DNA from: Paracoccaceae bacterium
GTDB lineage: Bacteria; Pseudomonadota; Alphaproteobacteria; Rhodobacterales; Rhodobacteraceae
NCBI GenBank assembly: GCA_013214575.1
Contig: JABSSD010000134.1
Location: 24,199 to 88,198 of the forward strand
DNA length: 64,000 bases
Direction of reading: 5' to 3'
Shown here piece by piece: positions 10,110-24,045 of this stretch. Below the pieces are notes generated by a model, which was not told the origin of the DNA, did no database searches, and saw only the letters and a list, made by a program, of their open reading frames with translations. The position numbers and the translations under genes are program-made. Every line of letters begins with the position of its first letter. Positions within the stretch are counted from its first letter, which is position 1.

Positions 10110-10483
10110 TTGCGAGGTTTAGCGCCTGGGGGGCAGGGTGGAAACCATTATTGCCGCGCGGCGGTAAATTTTGCGCCGCCCATGACCCGGCAAATAAAGC
10201 GCCGCCTGTCTGCTTTTTCCATACCGGGCGGAACAGCCCTGGGGATGGATGGATAAAGACAATACAGGCGACGCTTATGGCCGAAAATCGGCCAAGGATC
10301 AGGATGCTCACTCACTCCTAGTCCCCATTGGGTACCAAATGGGAAAATTCCACTATTATACTCTTTAAGGTCCCTGAAACCTGAGGGATAGCAAAGGTAT
10401 TGCATTTCGAATAGAAGACGATAATGGGAAAAAGATCGGGTGGTTCCCCATGGAACGCCGGACTATAAGCCGGGGCGTGATTG

Positions 10484-10942
10484 ATGGCGGATATTGGAAC
10501 TTATCTAAAAAAGCATACTGAAGCCCTCGTTAAGGATGTCGGGATCGAGGCAGCCTGCCAGATCACTGGCAAATCCAAGGCGACACTGGGGCGGTATTAC
10601 TCGGACAATGTGGAACATGCGGATCGGTTTATGCCGGTCGATGCGGTGGCCAAACTGGAGCAGGAATCATCTTTTCCGCATGTGACATCCGGGCTGGCTG
10701 ATCTCAAGAACATCGCCTTGTCATATGACAATCGCGGAACCGACGCGCCGAGCAGCGGTGGCGTCAATTCGGATGTCATTGCCCTGAGCCAGCGGTTCGC
10801 CATGCTGATGGGCGAATACCAGACTGCGATGGAGGACGGTATTATCACCGTCAATGAAGCCAAGCGGCTGCTGCGGGAAACGGTGAATTTGCAACATGTC
10901 CTGATCAACATGAAGCTGCATCTGGAAGAAGAGAGCGCCTGA
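10484..10942 (+). CDS. hypothetical protein with predicted N-terminal HTH-like segment
   Basis: MADIGTYLKKHTEALVKDVGIEAACQITGKSKATLGRYYSDN...; no clear named family recognised. Confidence 0.7.
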   Translation: MADIGTYLKKHTEALVKDVGIEAACQITGKSKATLGRYYSDNVEHADRFMPVDAVAKLEQESSFPHVTSGLADLKNIALSYDNRGTDAPSSGGVNSDVIALSQRFAMLMGEYQTAMEDGIITVNEAKRLLRETVNLQHVLINMKLHLEEESA

Positions 10943-10992
10943 ACTCGCCGACCTGAGCGCGCGGCCCGCTTTGCGGCGGGGCCCGGCAGCGG

Positions 10993-12117
10993 CTACCGGT
11001 GGCGGCGCAGGATCACCGAGCCGACCGAATAGCCGGCCCCGAAGGAGCAGATCAGACCGAGGTCGCCGGTGTCCAGATCGTCACAGTGTTGCGAGAAGGC
11101 AATGATCGAGCCGGCTGAGGATGTATTGGCGTAATCCTGCAGGATATTGGGCTGCTCGCCGGGCTCCGGGCTGCGGCCCAACACCTTTTTGCCGATGAAA
11201 TCATTCATCGCCTTGTTGGCCTGATGCAGCCACAGCCGTTTCAGATCGGTGTTGGCAATATCGTTATCTGCCAGATGCGCCGCGATGTGTTGGCTGACTA
11301 TCGGCAGCACTTCCTTGAACACTCTGCGGCCGTTCTGCATGAACTGCATGTCGCGGCGATCCTTGACCCCGTCGGGGCGCGAGCGGCGCAGGTAGCCGTT
11401 GTTGTTGCGAATATTATTGGAGAACTGAGTGGCGCAGCGGGTCGAGAGGATCTCAAAATGGGCGCCAGTGGCGTCCTCTTGGCGGGTGATCAGGGTGGCG
11501 GTGGCGACGTCGCCAAAGATGAAGTGGCAGTCGCGGTCGCGCCATTCCAGATGGCCCGAGCAGATTTCAGGATTGACCACCAGCGCGGTGCGGACCGAGC
11601 CCGCGCGCACCATGTCGGCGGCGGCCTGAATGCCAAATGTGGCCGAGGAACAGGCGACATTCATGTCAAAGGCAAAGCCCTGAGCGCCCAGCAACTGCTG
11701 GATCTCGATTGCCACCGCCGGGTAGGCGCGTTCCAGATTTGAGGCGGCGCAGATCACCAGATCGACATCTGCCGCGCTGCGTCCCGCCTGTGCAAGCGCC
11801 TTATGGGCCGCATCCAGCGCCATTTCGGCCATGATCGAGGGCTCATCGTCGCGGCGCTGGCGCAGTTGCGGGTACATGATCTCGGGGTTCAGAATGCCGG
11901 TCTTGTCCATCACATAGCGTTGATGAATGCCGCTGGCCTTGAGGATGAATTCCACCGAGGAATGCGCCATCGGTTCACGCTTGCCGGCGGCAATAGCCTC
12001 AGCATTTTTGGCGTTTTGGAGGTCGGCATAAGCGTTGAACGCCAGTACCAGTTCGGCGTTGGTGATGATGTGAGGCGGGGTGAAGACCCCGGTACCGGTA
12101 ATGGCGGGCGTGTGCAT
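10993..12117 (-). CDS. beta-ketoacyl-ACP synthase III family protein
   Basis: ITGTGVFTPPHIITNAEL; FDMNVACSSATFGIQAA; LHQANKAMNDFIGKKVLG; YANTSSAGSI; GYSVGSVIL. Confidence 0.88.
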   Translation of the reverse strand: MHTPAITGTGVFTPPHIITNAELVLAFNAYADLQNAKNAEAIAAGKREPMAHSSVEFILKASGIHQRYVMDKTGILNPEIMYPQLRQRRDDEPSIMAEMALDAAHKALAQAGRSAADVDLVICAASNLERAYPAVAIEIQQLLGAQGFAFDMNVACSSATFGIQAAADMVRAGSVRTALVVNPEICSGHLEWRDRDCHFIFGDVATATLITRQEDATGAHFEILSTRCATQFSNNIRNNNGYLRRSRPDGVKDRRDMQFMQNGRRVFKEVLPIVSQHIAAHLADNDIANTDLKRLWLHQANKAMNDFIGKKVLGRSPEPGEQPNILQDYANTSSAGSIIAFSQHCDDLDTGDLGLICSFGAGYSVGSVILRRHR

Positions 12118-12213
12118 GGGCTGGGGCTCCGGGTTTTTCACGGTGCCTGTGATTTGGCCATTTTCAGGGGGGGAGGTCAAGATCGGTTGCGGGTTCCGCC
12201 GGGGCAGGCGGCC

Positions 12214-12256
12214 GAGGCGCTGCCCCGGACCCCGAGGTATTTTTAACAAGAAGAAG
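12214..12256 (+). repeat. dispersed intergenic repeat, copy 4
   Basis: GAGGCGCTGCCCCGGACCCCGAGGTATTTTTAACAAGAAGAAG. Confidence 0.75.
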
Positions 12257-12339
12257 AGAGCGTCCCGCAGGTTTGAGGCTTTGGCCTGAAAATTCGCAGG
12301 TCAGGTGCTGCCTGGGTGTCTTGGCGTGAATATAGGCAA

Positions 12340-12372
12340 TGAAAAACCCCGGCCACATGGACCGGGGTTCTT
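12340..12372 (-). terminator. rho-independent terminator of carB
   Basis: Minus strand reads GAACCCCGGtccatgtggCCGGGGTTTTTC. Confidence 0.75.
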
Positions 12373-12410
12373 TGTCTCTAACATCCGGGGCTCCGCCTGT
12401 TCGGCGCGCC

Positions 12411-15770
<3,360 letters not shown>

Positions 15771-15901
15771 GGCCATATTCCTTTGATGTGCGCGAGTCGT
15801 GGCGCCCCCAAAGCGCCAAATTGTCATGGGTTATAGGCCCCGCGCGGAAAGGTGCAAGGGGGATCGGAACTGAGTTCAGAAATGCCGCAAAAATCGCTTT
15901 T

Positions 15902-15916
15902 GTTCGCATAGCGAAC
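15902..15916. promoter_or_regulatory. 15-bp inverted repeat GTTCGCATAGCGAAC in the carB/pabB divergent promoter region
   Basis: Perfect 6-bp arms with 3-nt spacer directly between divergently transcribed genes. Confidence 0.4.
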
Positions 15917-15955
15917 GTCTATATAGCCGATTATCGACACATGGAGTAAGCCAAG

Positions 15956-17077
15956 GTGCGCATCCGCTTTGATCAGGGGCCCAAGGGGCCGGGGACTTGT
16001 TTTGCGGGTCCACAGCGGTTGATCAGGGCGGATCAGCCGCATCAGGTGCCAGCGGCGCTGAAAGATCTGGATGCGGCGCGCGCCGCTGGTCATTGGCTGG
16101 CGGGCTATGCCAGCTACGAGCTGGGATATGCGCTGGAGCCGAAGCTGGCAGAGCTGATGCCCGCTGATCGGCGGCTGCCTTTGATGTGCTTTGGAGTCTA
16201 TGATGCGCCGGAGCAGAGCCGGTTGACCGAGACCCGTGCGGCAGTGCAGCGGCTGGTGCCGCGTTGGGATTTTGACCGCTATGCCACCGCCTTTGCGCAG
16301 GTGAAGCAAGCCATCGGCGCTGGGAATATCTATCAGGCCAATCTGACCTTTCCGCTGGATGCGGTGGTTTTGGGCGACAGTGAAGCCCTATATGCGGGGC
16401 TGATGGATGTTCAGCCGGTGGGCTATGGGGCGCTGGTCGAGCAGGGCGATCTGCCAGACCTGCTGTCGCGCTCGCCCGAGCTGTTTTTCCGCACCGAGGC
16501 GGATGGCAGGATCGAAACCCGGCCGATGAAGGGCACCCAGCCGCGCAGTGATGATCCGGTTGAGGATGCCGCCCGGCGGGATTTTCTGAAGCGCGATGAA
16601 AAGAACCGCGCCGAGAACCTGATGATCGTCGATCTGCTGCGCAATGACATCAGTCGGCTGGCACAGGTCGGGTCGGTCTCTGTGCCCGAGCTGTTTGCGA
16701 TTGAGAGCTACGCGACGGTGCATCAGATGGTGTCGACGGTGCGGGCGCAGTTGCGGCCCGGTGTCGGGCTGGGCGATATCCTGTCGGCGCTGTTCCCCTG
16801 CGGCTCAATCACCGGGGCGCCAAAAATCAGTGCCATGCAGATCCTGGCGGCGCTGGAACCCGACCCGCGCGAGATCTATTGCGGCACCATTGGCTGGGCC
16901 GCCCCGGATGGGAGCTCCTGTTTCAATGTGGCGATCCGCACCCTGATGGTCGAGGGTGGCAAGGCCACACTGAACGTCGGCGGCGGCGTGGTCTGGGACA
17001 GCACCGCCGAATCCGAGTATGAGGAGGCCCTATGGAAAACCAGATTTGCCCGCCAACCGCCGCCGACTTTCGGCTGA
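15956..17077 (+). CDS. pabB: aminodeoxychorismate synthase component I (chorismate-binding enzyme)
   Basis: SPELFFR...ETRPMKGTQPR; LRNDISRLAQVGSVSVPELFAIESYATVHQMVS; LFPCGSITGAPK; GTG start with GGAG upstream. Confidence 0.92.
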   Translation: MRIRFDQGPKGPGTCFAGPQRLIRADQPHQVPAALKDLDAARAAGHWLAGYASYELGYALEPKLAELMPADRRLPLMCFGVYDAPEQSRLTETRAAVQRLVPRWDFDRYATAFAQVKQAIGAGNIYQANLTFPLDAVVLGDSEALYAGLMDVQPVGYGALVEQGDLPDLLSRSPELFFRTEADGRIETRPMKGTQPRSDDPVEDAARRDFLKRDEKNRAENLMIVDLLRNDISRLAQVGSVSVPELFAIESYATVHQMVSTVRAQLRPGVGLGDILSALFPCGSITGAPKISAMQILAALEPDPREIYCGTIGWAAPDGSSCFNVAIRTLMVEGGKATLNVGGGVVWDSTAESEYEEALWKTRFARQPPPTFG

Positions 17078-17703
17078 TCGAGACCTTTGGCTATTGCCCC
17101 GGTCAGGGCATCGCCCATACGGCGCTGCATATTCAGCGGTTGCAGGGCTCGGCTGCCGCGCTGGGCTTTGATTTTGATCGGCACGCGGTGCTGCAGCAGA
17201 TGCAGGGTCTCACCTCAGATGTGCGCTTGCGCTGTCGGCTGACGTTGGGCCGGGCCGGGGACCTAGAGCTGACCACCGCGCCGATGCCCGCCAAACTGGC
17301 GCTGATGCGGTTTGTGATTGCCACCACCCGGCTGCACTCGGGTGATGCGCTGCGGCGCCATAAAACCACCCATCGCGAGGTCTTTGACCGGGCGCGGGCG
17401 GCCCTGCCGACGGGCATAGATGAGGCAGTGTTGCTGAATGAGCGGGATGAGGTCTGCGAGGGGACGATCACCAATATCGTGATCACCACGGCAGATGGTG
17501 AGCAGCTGACGCCGCCGCTGACCTCGGGCTGTTTGCCGGGGATCTATCGGCAAAGTCGGCTGAATATGGGCGGGCTGCGCGAGGCGGTTTTGACCCTTGG
17601 TGATTTGCAACAGGCCCACAGTATTTACCTGGTCAACGCGCTACGCGGGGCAACCCGGGCGATTTGGGCGCCTCAGTGCAGTCAATTCGCCCAGTTTGCT
17701 TGA
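17032..17703 (+). CDS. aminotransferase class IV (PabC/branched-chain aminotransferase fold)
   Basis: [48 protein letters not shown]; overlaps pabB. Confidence 0.88.
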   Translation: MENQICPPTAADFRLIETFGYCPGQGIAHTALHIQRLQGSAAALGFDFDRHAVLQQMQGLTSDVRLRCRLTLGRAGDLELTTAPMPAKLALMRFVIATTRLHSGDALRRHKTTHREVFDRARAALPTGIDEAVLLNERDEVCEGTITNIVITTADGEQLTPPLTSGCLPGIYRQSRLNMGGLREAVLTLGDLQQAHSIYLVNALRGATRAIWAPQCSQFAQFA

Positions 17704-17785
17704 CAATAGCGTCGCAACCCTGTGTATCGGCCCGGACGAATTCCGCGCTTTGCAGCGCCGATCCCGAGTGACGAAAGGTCAAATC

Positions 17786-19639
17786 ATGCACGCCTATCGC
17801 AGCCATACCTGCGCCACCCTGACTGCTGCCAATGTCGGCGAAACCGTTCGCCTGTCCGGTTGGGTCCATCGTGTCCGCGATCATGGCGGCTTGCTGTTCA
17901 TCGATCTGCGCGATCACTACGGTATCACCCAGATCATCGCCGACCCCGACAGCCCGGTGTTTGCCGAGCTGGAAAAGCTGCGCTCGGAGTGGTGTATCCG
18001 GATCGACGGCACCGTGATGGCGCGCGACGAGAAGCTGATCAACAAGACGATCCCAACCGGCGAGGTTGAGGTGTTCATTCGCGATCTCGAGGTGCTCGGC
18101 AAATCCGAAGAGCTGCCGCTGATGGTGTTCGGTGATCAGGAATACCCGGAAGAAACCCGCCTGAAGTATCGCTATCTGGACCTGCGCCGCGAGGCGATGC
18201 AGGACAACATGAAGCTGCGCTCGGACGTTGTTACCTCGATGCGCAAGCGCATGTGGGCAAAAGACTTCCGCGAGTATCAAACCCCGATCATCACCGCATC
18301 CAGCCCCGAAGGCGCGCGCGACTTTCTGGTGCCCTCGCGCCAGCATCCGGGCAAGTTCTACGCGCTGCCACAGGCGCCGCAGCAGTTCAAACAGCTGATG
18401 ATGGTTGCCGGCTTTGATAAGTATTTCCAAATCGCACCCTGTTTCCGCGACGAAGACCCGCGCGCCGATCGCTCGCCCACCGATTTCTACCAGCTTGACC
18501 TAGAGATGTCCTTTGTCACCCAGCAGGACGTGTTCGACACCCTGCAGCCGGTGCTTCAGGGCGTGTTCGAAGAGTTCGGCAAGGGCCGCAAGGTCGATGA
18601 TGTCTGGCCGCAGATCTCGTACAAAGACGCGGCGCTGTGGTATGGCACCGACAAGCCCGACCTGCGCAACCCGATCAAGATGCAGGTGGTATCCGAGCAC
18701 TTCCGCGGCTCTGGCTTTGCCATCTTCGCCAGCCTGCTGGAGAATGCGGGCACCGAAATCCGCGCCATCCCGGCCCCCAAGGGCGGCAGCCGCAAGTTCT
18801 GTGACCGGATGAACAAATTCGCTCAGGGCGAAGGTCTGCCGGGCATGGGCTATATCTTCTGGCGCAAGCAGTCGGCGGATTCCATTGCGCAAGAGCGCGG
18901 GATCACCGTTAAAGACGTCAACGCCATGGTCAAAGCGGGCGAGATCGTTCTGGGCAATGAGGCGGCAGGTCCGCTGGCCAAGAACATCGGCCCTGAGCGC
19001 ACCGAAGCGATCCGGCAGCAGCTGGGTCTGGAAGTCGGCGATGCGGCCTTCTTCCTGGGCGGCAAGCCAAAGGCGTTTGAAAGCGTAGCTGGACGCGCCC
19101 GGACCGCCATTGGCGACGAGCTGGGTCTGACCGACAAGGACCGGTTTGCCTTTGCTTGGATCGTCGATTTCCCGATCTACGAAGCGGACGAGGAAACCGG
19201 CAAGATCGATTTCGAGCACAACCCGTTTTCGATGCCGCAGGGGGGCATGGACGCACTGCTGGGCGATCCGCTTAAGGTGCTGGGTTATCAGTATGATCTG
19301 GCCTGTAACGGCTACGAGCTGGTGTCGGGCGCGATCCGCAACCACCGCCCGGAAATCATGTTCAAGGCGTTTGAAATTGCCGGCTACGGCAAGGAAGAAG
19401 TTGAAAAACGCTTTGGCGGCCTGGTCAATGCCTTCCAGTACGGTGCGCCGCCACACGGGGGCTGTGCCGCCGGTGTCGACCGTATCGTGATGCTGCTGGC
19501 AGACGAGGCCAACATCCGCGAAGTGGTGATGTTCCCGATGAACCAGCGCGCCGAAGACCTGATGATGAACGCCCCCAGCGATCCGACCTCGGATCAGCTG
19601 ATGGAACTGGGCCTGCGGCTGATCCCAAAGGATCAGTAA
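17786..19639 (+). CDS. aspS: aspartate--tRNA(Asp/Asn) ligase
   Basis: [49 protein letters not shown]; ...[24 protein letters not shown]. Confidence 0.97.
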   Translation: MHAYRSHTCATLTAANVGETVRLSGWVHRVRDHGGLLFIDLRDHYGITQIIADPDSPVFAELEKLRSEWCIRIDGTVMARDEKLINKTIPTGEVEVFIRDLEVLGKSEELPLMVFGDQEYPEETRLKYRYLDLRREAMQDNMKLRSDVVTSMRKRMWAKDFREYQTPIITASSPEGARDFLVPSRQHPGKFYALPQAPQQFKQLMMVAGFDKYFQIAPCFRDEDPRADRSPTDFYQLDLEMSFVTQQDVFDTLQPVLQGVFEEFGKGRKVDDVWPQISYKDAALWYGTDKPDLRNPIKMQVVSEHFRGSGFAIFASLLENAGTEIRAIPAPKGGSRKFCDRMNKFAQGEGLPGMGYIFWRKQSADSIAQERGITVKDVNAMVKAGEIVLGNEAAGPLAKNIGPERTEAIRQQLGLEVGDAAFFLGGKPKAFESVAGRARTAIGDELGLTDKDRFAFAWIVDFPIYEADEETGKIDFEHNPFSMPQGGMDALLGDPLKVLGYQYDLACNGYELVSGAIRNHRPEIMFKAFEIAGYGKEEVEKRFGGLVNAFQYGAPPHGGCAAGVDRIVMLLADEANIREVVMFPMNQRAEDLMMNAPSDPTSDQLMELGLRLIPKDQ

Positions 19640-19665
19640 TCCTGCCCAAATGGACAAAACCACCA

Positions 19666-19693
19666 AAGGCCCGGGCAATTCCCGGGCCTTTTT
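19666..19693 (+). terminator. rho-independent terminator of aspS
   Basis: AGGCCCGGGcaattCCCGGGCCTTTTT. Confidence 0.85.
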
Positions 19694-19827
19694 CATGGGC
19701 AAAGATAAGCCGATCATAAAAAAACCGGCCGAATATGGGAAACTGCGCGTATAAGCCTAAGTGATCCGTATCGGCGTTTATCAGGTCGGCTGAAGCACGG
19801 ACGTTGATTGCTTAGGAGCATGCCCGA

Positions 19828-21210
19828 ATGTTTTCACCTGCGCTGGCAGAGATCCGGTTTGGCTGTGGATTGTCACCTGATCTGCGGCCCAAAGGCTCGA
19901 CCGAGGATATCCTGCACAGGCTTGCCGGTCCCGACCACATGGCTATTGCCCATCCGACCGCAGATTTCGACAGCTTCTGGCCTCAATCAACGGCGCTCAA
20001 GGCGCTTCGTCGAAAGCGGCGTCTCGCCGAGGGAACCGATTCCTATGACGGTCTGAATGCCCAGTATAAAGCGATGCGACGAGAGGCCCGTTTCGACCAC
20101 ATCGGCTGGTTTGGCCAAATCATTCTGCGCCACAGCCAGACCGAAGATGGATTTCGCGAGAGATTGGCACTGTTCTGGGGCGACCATTTCACCGCCCAGG
20201 GCAAAAGCGGCCTGGCGAAACGGATGGGCGCGCCATATGTGGACACCGCGATCCGGCCCTATCTGTCTGGACGGTTTGCCGATCTGTTGATTTCGGCAGT
20301 CACCCATCCGCTGATGTTACACTATTTGGATCAGCACAAATCTATTGGCCCCAATAGCCGGGTTGCACAAAGATCCAGCGGGCAGAAGGGGTTGAACGAA
20401 AACCTGGCGCGTGAAGTGATGGAGCTTCATACATTGGGTGTCGGCGGGCCTTATACTCAGCGCGATGTGCGGCAACTTGCGGAACTGTTCACCGGGCTTG
20501 GCTTTAAGTCAAAAACAGGGTTCCAGTTCAAACCCAACATGGCCGAGCCGGGGTCTGAAACGGTGTTGGGGACGGAGTATGGCGGCGATCCGGCGCAGTT
20601 AGAGGCCATCCATACGGTGCTTGCGGATCTGGCGCACCACCCCGCGACAGCCCACCATATCGCCCGCAAACTGGTGGTACATTTTGTTTCGGACAGGCCT
20701 GACCCTGCGCTGGTGGATCACGTCGCGGCGCGGTTTCGCGCCACAGATGGCGATCTGGCCCAGGTCTATGCAGCCCTGCTGGAACATCCTGCCGCCTGGC
20801 GCCCGGAGCTGCGCAATGTAAAGCCGCCACTGGATTTTATCGCCAGTGCCTGCCGCGCCCTGGCGGTGCGGCCAGCGCATCTGAACCGGATGGCTCCCAA
20901 ACGGCTTGCCAAAGGGTTGCTGCTGCCATTGGTGCTGATGGGGCAACCCTGGGAGCGCTCAAATGGTCCCGATGGCTGGCCAGAAGAGGACGCGGCCTGG
21001 ATCACCCCTCAGGGGCTGGCCGCCCGAATGCGCTGGGCCATGCTGGCGCCACGACAGTTGATCAAACTACTGCCGCCACCCGAGATATTTGTCGAGACCA
21101 GCCTGGGCGGTTATGCCGATGGGCCGGTGCGATTTGCGGCGCGCGCGGCGGAAACTCAGGCTGAGGCGATTGGACTGGTGCTGTCCTCTCCCGCCTTCCA
21201 ACGCCGTTAA
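19828..21210 (+). CDS. DUF1800 domain-containing protein
   Basis: LALFWGDHFTA, NENLAREVMELHTLGVGGPYTQRDVRQLAELFTGLGF, DUF1800 hallmark motifs. Confidence 0.92.
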   Translation: MFSPALAEIRFGCGLSPDLRPKGSTEDILHRLAGPDHMAIAHPTADFDSFWPQSTALKALRRKRRLAEGTDSYDGLNAQYKAMRREARFDHIGWFGQIILRHSQTEDGFRERLALFWGDHFTAQGKSGLAKRMGAPYVDTAIRPYLSGRFADLLISAVTHPLMLHYLDQHKSIGPNSRVAQRSSGQKGLNENLAREVMELHTLGVGGPYTQRDVRQLAELFTGLGFKSKTGFQFKPNMAEPGSETVLGTEYGGDPAQLEAIHTVLADLAHHPATAHHIARKLVVHFVSDRPDPALVDHVAARFRATDGDLAQVYAALLEHPAAWRPELRNVKPPLDFIASACRALAVRPAHLNRMAPKRLAKGLLLPLVLMGQPWERSNGPDGWPEEDAAWITPQGLAARMRWAMLAPRQLIKLLPPPEIFVETSLGGYADGPVRFAARAAETQAEAIGLVLSSPAFQRR

Positions 21211-21222
21211 CAGGAGGGCAAA

Positions 21223-22455
21223 GTGATGCCATTGTCCCGTCGTCATTTCCTGGCCCGTTCCGCCGCCCTCGGCTGCTCGGCCGCCGCCAGCCCGCTGCTG
21301 AGCCCGGTCAGTTTTGCCGCCGCGCCCTGGGACAGCCGGCTGGTGGTGATCATTTTGCGCGGCGGTCTGGATGCACTGGATATGCTGCAGCCTTATGGCG
21401 ACGTCAATTATGCCGGGCTAAGGCCGACACTGGCGGGCGGTCCTGACCATGGCGGCCTGGATCTGGACGGCTTTTATGCGCTGCACCGGGGATTGGCGCC
21501 GCTGATGCCCCTGTGGAAACAGCAGCACCTGGGCTTTGTGCAGGCGGTTTCGACCCCGTACCGCAACCGGCGCAGCCATTTTGACGGCCAGGATCTGCTG
21601 GAGGCGGGAACCTCGGGGTTGCGACCGGGCGGCGATGGCTGGTTGAACCGCATGTTGCAACACATGGGCGGCGTCGAAAACCGCACCGCATTTGCCATCG
21701 GCCAGGGCGAGATGAAGCTGCTGCACGGGCCCGCGCAGGTCTCGGACTGGAGCCCGGATGCGGCCCTGACCCTAAGCCCGCAAGCCAAGCTGCTGGCGCA
21801 GCAGATGATGAAGGATGATCCGCTGTTCCACAGGGCGCTGGCCGAGGCGCTGGAGCTGTCGCAACAGGGCTCGATGATGCTGGGACAGCCCGCGAGTGCG
21901 GGTATGGATACGGGCATGGGCACTGAGGACATGACCATGCCGGTGCCCAGTCGCGGCAAGTCGCATTTGAAAATAGCTGAATTTGCCGCCGAAAGGTTGC
22001 GCGGCGACACCCGAGTGGCGGCTTTTTCGATCAATGGATGGGATACACATGCCAATCAGTCAAAGGGATTGGGGACGGCATTCCGGCGGTTGTCCGATAC
22101 GATTCTGGCCCTGCGCGACGGGGTCGGCGATGTGATCTGGGGCAAGACGGCGATCCTGGCGATGACTGAATTTGGTCGCACCGTGCGCGAGAACGGCTCT
22201 CGGGGCACCGATCACGGAACCGGCGGCGCCATGCTGCTGGCGGGCGGCGCCATTCGCGGTGGCCGGGTTCATGGGCGCTGGCCGGGATTGGCGGAGGTTG
22301 ATTTGTTTGACCGGCGCGATCTGAGGCCCACTGCGGATGTGCGGTCCCAGGCGGCCTGGATCCTGCGTGGGCTGATTGGGGTGGATCGGGCGCAGCTGGA
22401 ACAGGTCGTGTTTCCAGGGCTCGACATGGGCGATGACCCGGGGCTGCTATTGTGA
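21223..22455 (+). CDS. DUF1501 domain-containing protein with Tat-like signal
   Basis: LSRRHFLARSAALG signal; VVIILRGGLDALDMLQPYGD; INGWDTHANQ; MTEFGRTVRENGSRGTDHGTGGAMLLAGG. Confidence 0.92.
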   Translation: MMPLSRRHFLARSAALGCSAAASPLLSPVSFAAAPWDSRLVVIILRGGLDALDMLQPYGDVNYAGLRPTLAGGPDHGGLDLDGFYALHRGLAPLMPLWKQQHLGFVQAVSTPYRNRRSHFDGQDLLEAGTSGLRPGGDGWLNRMLQHMGGVENRTAFAIGQGEMKLLHGPAQVSDWSPDAALTLSPQAKLLAQQMMKDDPLFHRALAEALELSQQGSMMLGQPASAGMDTGMGTEDMTMPVPSRGKSHLKIAEFAAERLRGDTRVAAFSINGWDTHANQSKGLGTAFRRLSDTILALRDGVGDVIWGKTAILAMTEFGRTVRENGSRGTDHGTGGAMLLAGGAIRGGRVHGRWPGLAEVDLFDRRDLRPTADVRSQAAWILRGLIGVDRAQLEQVVFPGLDMGDDPGLLL

Positions 22456-22557
22456 CCGAGCATACCGATAAGCCTATCCGCGATGGGGCCACCGATCCCT
22501 GAAAATACGACGGTAATACCCGGTTGCCGCCAGAGCTGCAGCCGCCAGAAAGCCGGA

Positions 22558-22707
22558 TCAGTTGTCCGATGGCAGGACCAGTAATGACCCGGACCCATCT
22601 GGATCATTCTCAGCCCGGTTGCGGCGGATTTTCCCCGCCGCGAGCCTGGCCCGCCGGTAAAGGACTATGGCCAGGGTGACGCCAGCTATCAGTACGGTTT
22701 CCAGCAC
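22558..22707 (-). CDS. possible small membrane protein (49 aa, GTG start), not in supplied ORF track
   Basis: VLETVLIAGVTLAIVLYRRARLAAGKIRRNRAENDPDGSGSLLVLPSDN*; begins 1 nt past the response-regulator stop; one hydrophobic helix followed by basic residues. Confidence 0.35.
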   Translation of the reverse strand: MLETVLIAGVTLAIVLYRRARLAAGKIRRNRAENDPDGSGSLLVLPSDN

Positions 22708-22708
22708 G

Positions 22709-23428
22709 TCAGATCGCGAGTTTCTGGTTCAGGCGTTCTTGTACCAAGCCAGCGATCCGGGCAGCCTCTGTGGTCACCGGACGTCCCGTCGACAGGGCCT
22801 GGGCCAAACCGGTAGCGGCGTCTGCCAGTGAGCTGTCGCCAACACTGCGCGCAACCCCGCCCAGGAACTGGGCAACATAGGTCAGCATTTTGTCTTCCTG
22901 CGAGACATTCAGCACGTCTGCGACATGTGCCATGTCATCCTGAAAGGCCAGCAGGTCCGGGTGGATCACCTCATCCGGAAGATTCACTGCGCCAACGGGT
23001 TGGAAATCCGCAGGCAGGCGGGTCAGAATCGCCTGTTGAAAAGTGGCCAGCGAGGTCACTGGTTTTGCCAGAAACCCATCCGCTCCAGCCGCCAGTGCGG
23101 CATCATGGCCAGTATCATCGCCCGAGGTGCCCAGTACGACGCTGACGCGGGGACTGGCGGTCACCGTTTCCTCGATCAGGTCGACACCAGACCCATCGGG
23201 CAACCCGAGATCTACAATCAAAACCGAGGGGCGATAGACCTGCAAATGTCGTCGGGCCGATTTGAGACAATCAGCCCTTCGAATGCGGGCGCCACTGCGC
23301 AGGCACAGCAGGCGCATCGCCTCGCAGGCATAGCGGCTATCCTCAATAACAAGAATGGTCAGCCCCAATAGGGGCCGCCGGGTGGTGGGTTGGCGGTGTG
23401 CGGCGGCAAACAGGTCCGAATCGTCCAT
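22709..23428 (-). CDS. response regulator receiver protein
   Basis: LTILVIEDSRYACEAMRLLCLRSGARIRRADCLKSARRHLQVYRPSVLIVDLGLPDGSGVDLIEE receiver domain; helical C-terminus without obvious DNA-binding domain. Confidence 0.87.
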   Translation of the reverse strand: MDDSDLFAAAHRQPTTRRPLLGLTILVIEDSRYACEAMRLLCLRSGARIRRADCLKSARRHLQVYRPSVLIVDLGLPDGSGVDLIEETVTASPRVSVVLGTSGDDTGHDAALAAGADGFLAKPVTSLATFQQAILTRLPADFQPVGAVNLPDEVIHPDLLAFQDDMAHVADVLNVSQEDKMLTYVAQFLGGVARSVGDSSLADAATGLAQALSTGRPVTTEAARIAGLVQERLNQKLAI

Positions 23429-23601
23429 AACACTTGCTCCTTTCGGCAGACGCCCCGACGCTATGGAATCTAAGCTAATTCCGGGTTAACGCCGCGAATG
23501 GTCCGGCTGAGGTGCAATTCGCGGCACTGGGCGCATTGGCGCCCTTGCGGCGGCCTTTGACAGCCGGCATAAACGCCTCAAAAGCCCAGACAGGAGATGT
23601 G

Positions 23602-24009
23602 ATGATGATTGGCCGGTTGAACCATGTGGCGATTGCGGTGCCAGACCTCGAGGCCGCGATGGCACAATATCGTGACACTTTGGGGGCCAGCGTTGGCGCG
23701 CCACAGGATGAACCCGACCATGGGGTGACCGTGGTGTTCATCGAATTGCCCAACACCAAGATCGAACTGCTCTTTCCCCTGGGGGAGGGCTCGCCGATCA
23801 CCGGTTTCCTGGAGAAAAACCCCTCTGGCGGCATTCATCACATCTGCTATGAGGTCGATGACATCCTGACCGCCCGCGATCATCTGCTTGCCAAGGGCGC
23901 CCGGATCCTGGGCTCGGGAGAACCCAAAATTGGCGCCCATGGCAAACCGGTGCTATTCCTGCACCCGAAAGATTTCACCGGCTGCCTGGTGGAACTCGAA
24001 CAGGTCTGA
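23602..24009 (+). CDS. mce: methylmalonyl-CoA epimerase
   Basis: IGRLNHVAIAVPDLEAAMAQYRDTLGA; GIHHICYEVDDI; PVLFLHPKDFTGCLVELEQV. Confidence 0.94.
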   Translation: MMIGRLNHVAIAVPDLEAAMAQYRDTLGASVGAPQDEPDHGVTVVFIELPNTKIELLFPLGEGSPITGFLEKNPSGGIHHICYEVDDILTARDHLLAKGARILGSGEPKIGAHGKPVLFLHPKDFTGCLVELEQV

Positions 24010-24045
24010 GGTTAGACAGGTCGAAACTGAATAAAGGGGCGCGAC

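Noticed and set aside
18500-19717. 405-aa minus-strand ORF opposite aspS
   Set aside because: Antisense to full-length aspS; low-plausibility composition.
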